A stretch of 64,000 bases of DNA from CAYSSG01 sp964433635 (GTDB taxonomy: Bacteria; Atribacterota; Phoenicimicrobiia; Phoenicimicrobiales; Stramentimicrobiaceae), in contig CAYSSG010000006.1 of NCBI GenBank assembly GCA_964433635.1, positions 1 through 64,000 on the forward strand, given 5' to 3'. The notes beneath the pieces are model-generated. The model was given only the letters and a program-made list of their open reading frames with translations, was not told where the DNA came from and searched no databases. Of this stretch, positions 62,872 through 64,000 are shown piece by piece. How positions within the stretch are numbered: the stretch's first letter is position 1; each line of letters starts with the position of its first letter. The position numbers and the translations under genes are program-made.

Positions 62872-63486
62872 ATGTTTTATAAATTAGCACGATTGATAGG
62901 TTATATTATTATTCATCTTTTCTGGGCAATGAAAATAGAGGGGGAGAAAAATATGAACCTCAAAGGTCCTCTCATTTTAGCTGCCAATCATATCAGCTAT
63001 TTAGATCCTATCGTTTTAGGAGTAGCATTTAAGCGAAAAATCCATTTTATTGGAAAAAGAGAAATATTTGAGGTTCCTTTTTTAGCTTTCATGGTCAGAT
63101 CTCTCGATGTTATACCTGTGGATAAGGAAAAGTTGAATCCTACTACAGTTAAAAAAAGCCTTTCAATATTGAAAAACGGCCATGTTTTGGGTATATTTCC
63201 TGAAGGTACCCGTTCTTCAAGCGGTGAGCTTTTAGAGCTCAACGCAGGACTGATTAGAATTGCCTTAAAGACCAATTCCCCCATCATGCCGGTAGGCATT
63301 AACGGAACTTTAGATATTTATCCTCCTCATGCTAAAATTCCTGCATTCTGGAGGAGAAAAACGATTTATATTCACTTCGGCCAACCCCTTTATCTTGATA
63401 AGAACAGGGAAAAAGAGATAGAATATAAAAAAGAATCCCTGATAAAAATTCAAAATAAAATAAAGGAACTGACTCGTGTGATTTAA
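62872..63486 (+). CDS. plsC: 1-acyl-sn-glycerol-3-phosphate acyltransferase
   Basis: A 204-aa membrane-associated acyltransferase that makes phosphatidate from lysophosphatidate. Catalytic NHISYLD (N39-H40-x4-D45) and substrate-binding FPEGTRSSSG (109-118) are intact; an N-terminal hydrophobic segment anchors it. In other low-GC genomes it often sits near cmk; here it stands alone after the tRNA. Works downstream of PlsY and upstream of CdsA. Confidence 0.94.
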   Translation: MFYKLARLIGYIIIHLFWAMKIEGEKNMNLKGPLILAANHISYLDPIVLGVAFKRKIHFIGKREIFEVPFLAFMVRSLDVIPVDKEKLNPTTVKKSLSILKNGHVLGIFPEGTRSSSGELLELNAGLIRIALKTNSPIMPVGINGTLDIYPPHAKIPAFWRRKTIYIHFGQPLYLDKNREKEIEYKKESLIKIQNKIKELTRVI

Positions 63487-63524
63487 AGAAATCTTACCTG
63501 AAAATAGAAGAGAGGTAAAGCTTT

Positions 63525-64000
63525 ATGAACTCTTCAAACAGACATCGTAACCATGTAAACATTCTTTTCTTGATGGTTGTATTTTTTATGATTATTCATT
63601 TCCAAAATGCGCTGGCTGTTGATAGTGATTATGTACTTGAAATGACCTTTGGTGAATATGGAAACATGAAAGGGGAGTTTAACTATCCTGTTGGTATCAC
63701 CCTGGATAAAAATAATAATATCTATGTCACTGATTGGGAAAATGACCGGATTCAGGTCTTTAACACCAATGGAGATTTTTTACGCATGATTCCTGATGAG
63801 AAGAGTGATTTGCAGATAGATGGTCCTGTAGGCATTGCACTGGATGAGGACAACAACATTTTTATTGTAGAACAGCATCATCATCGTTTGCATAAAATTT
63901 CAAATGATGGTCAATCACTTCAAATTTTTGGTCAGATGGGCACCCAGGAAGGAGAATTTAACAATCCCAGGGGAATTACCCTTGACAAAGAGGGGAATAT
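63525..64000 (+). CDS. Exported NHL-repeat protein (5' part, cut by window end)
   Basis: An open frame of 158 codons runs off the window edge. Residues 1-32 form a signal peptide (basic start, hydrophobic LFLMVVFFMII, cleavage-like ALA). NHL beta-propeller repeats follow: PVGITLDKNNNIYVTDWEND, then RIQVFN; PVGIALDEDNNIFIVE; and PRGITLDKEGN at the edge, each repeat about 45 residues apart. Such proteins form secreted or surface six-bladed propellers; ligand unknown. AGAGGTAAAG precedes the ATG. Confidence 0.88.
   Translation, partial: MNSSNRHRNHVNILFLMVVFFMIIHFQNALAVDSDYVLEMTFGEYGNMKGEFNYPVGITLDKNNNIYVTDWENDRIQVFNTNGDFLRMIPDEKSDLQIDGPVGIALDEDNNIFIVEQHHHRLHKISNDGQSLQIFGQMGTQEGEFNNPRGITLDKEGN

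Noticed and set aside
1..64000. CRISPR arrays, insertion sequences, toxin-antitoxin or defence genes
   Set aside because: No regularly spaced direct repeats, transposase motifs, or toxin or nuclease operons were found on either strand.

Overview
The window is an AT-rich bacterial chromosome segment (G+C looks like roughly one third by eye). It is almost entirely housekeeping genes packed on the + strand; only rpmB and tmcAL are on the minus strand. No phage, transposon, CRISPR array, toxin or defence locus was seen. The gene order from fapR-acpP-rnc-smc-ftsY-ffh-rpsP through rpsB-tsf-pyrH-frr-uppS-cdsA-dxr-rseP-ispG is the classic Firmicutes-like information-processing block. It sits beside pyruvate phosphate dikinase, a K+-type membrane pyrophosphatase and a V/A-type ATPase operon instead of an F-type one. 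This suggests an anaerobic, fermentative low-GC bacterium; a lineage such as Atribacterota, or a deep Firmicutes-like group, would fit. That placement is inference from gene content and order, not a phylogeny.

Layout. 1-2.4 kb: DUF3048 exported protein, cytidine deaminase, RecO. 2.5-5.6 kb: glyQ-glyS behind a good promoter and a leader hairpin. 5.7-12 kb: ppdK, hppA and a pyrimidine-nucleoside phosphorylase. 12-20 kb: a DHH-CBS-tRNA nucleotidyltransferase fusion, an M50 protease, trpS, then scpA-scpB-rluB-cmk-ispH. 20-24 kb: rpmB (minus), rsmD-coaD, tmcAL (minus), pta, rpmF. 24.6-36.6 kb: fapR-acpP-rnc-smc-ftsY, ffh-rpsP-khpA-trmD-rplS-rnhB-yraN-comM. 36.8-44.6 kb: rpe, der, plsY, topA-xerC, hslVU. 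44.7-53.4 kb: rpsB-tsf-pyrH-frr, uppS-cdsA-dxr-rseP-ispG and a family 2 glycosyltransferase. 53.6-62.5 kb: nine-gene V/A-ATPase operon in the enterococcal ntp order. 62.6-64 kb: tRNA-Arg(CCG), plsC and the 5' part of an exported NHL-repeat protein cut by the window edge.

How the genes work together. Protein synthesis and export (glyQS, trpS, rpsB/P, rplS, rpmB/F, tsf, frr, trmD, ffh/ftsY), chromosome maintenance (smc-scpA-scpB, topA, xerC, recO), isoprenoid and membrane-lipid synthesis (dxr, ispG, ispH, uppS, cdsA, plsY, plsC, acpP, fapR) and ion-coupled energy conservation (PPDK, membrane PPase, V/A-ATPase) are interleaved. The NtpK rotor subunit carries the full Na+-binding residue set known from Enterococcus hirae, so the ATPase is probably Na+-coupled.

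The main unusual points are three genes (the DUF3048 gene, scpB and ftsY) whose reading frames need an ATT start, each behind a well-placed ribosome binding site; rimM missing from between khpA and trmD; fapR directly beside acpP with plsX/fabD/fabG/fabH absent; an Smc signature motif reading LSTGE; and compact leader hairpins before glyQ, uppS and the rotor gene. I found no convincing wholly new system.
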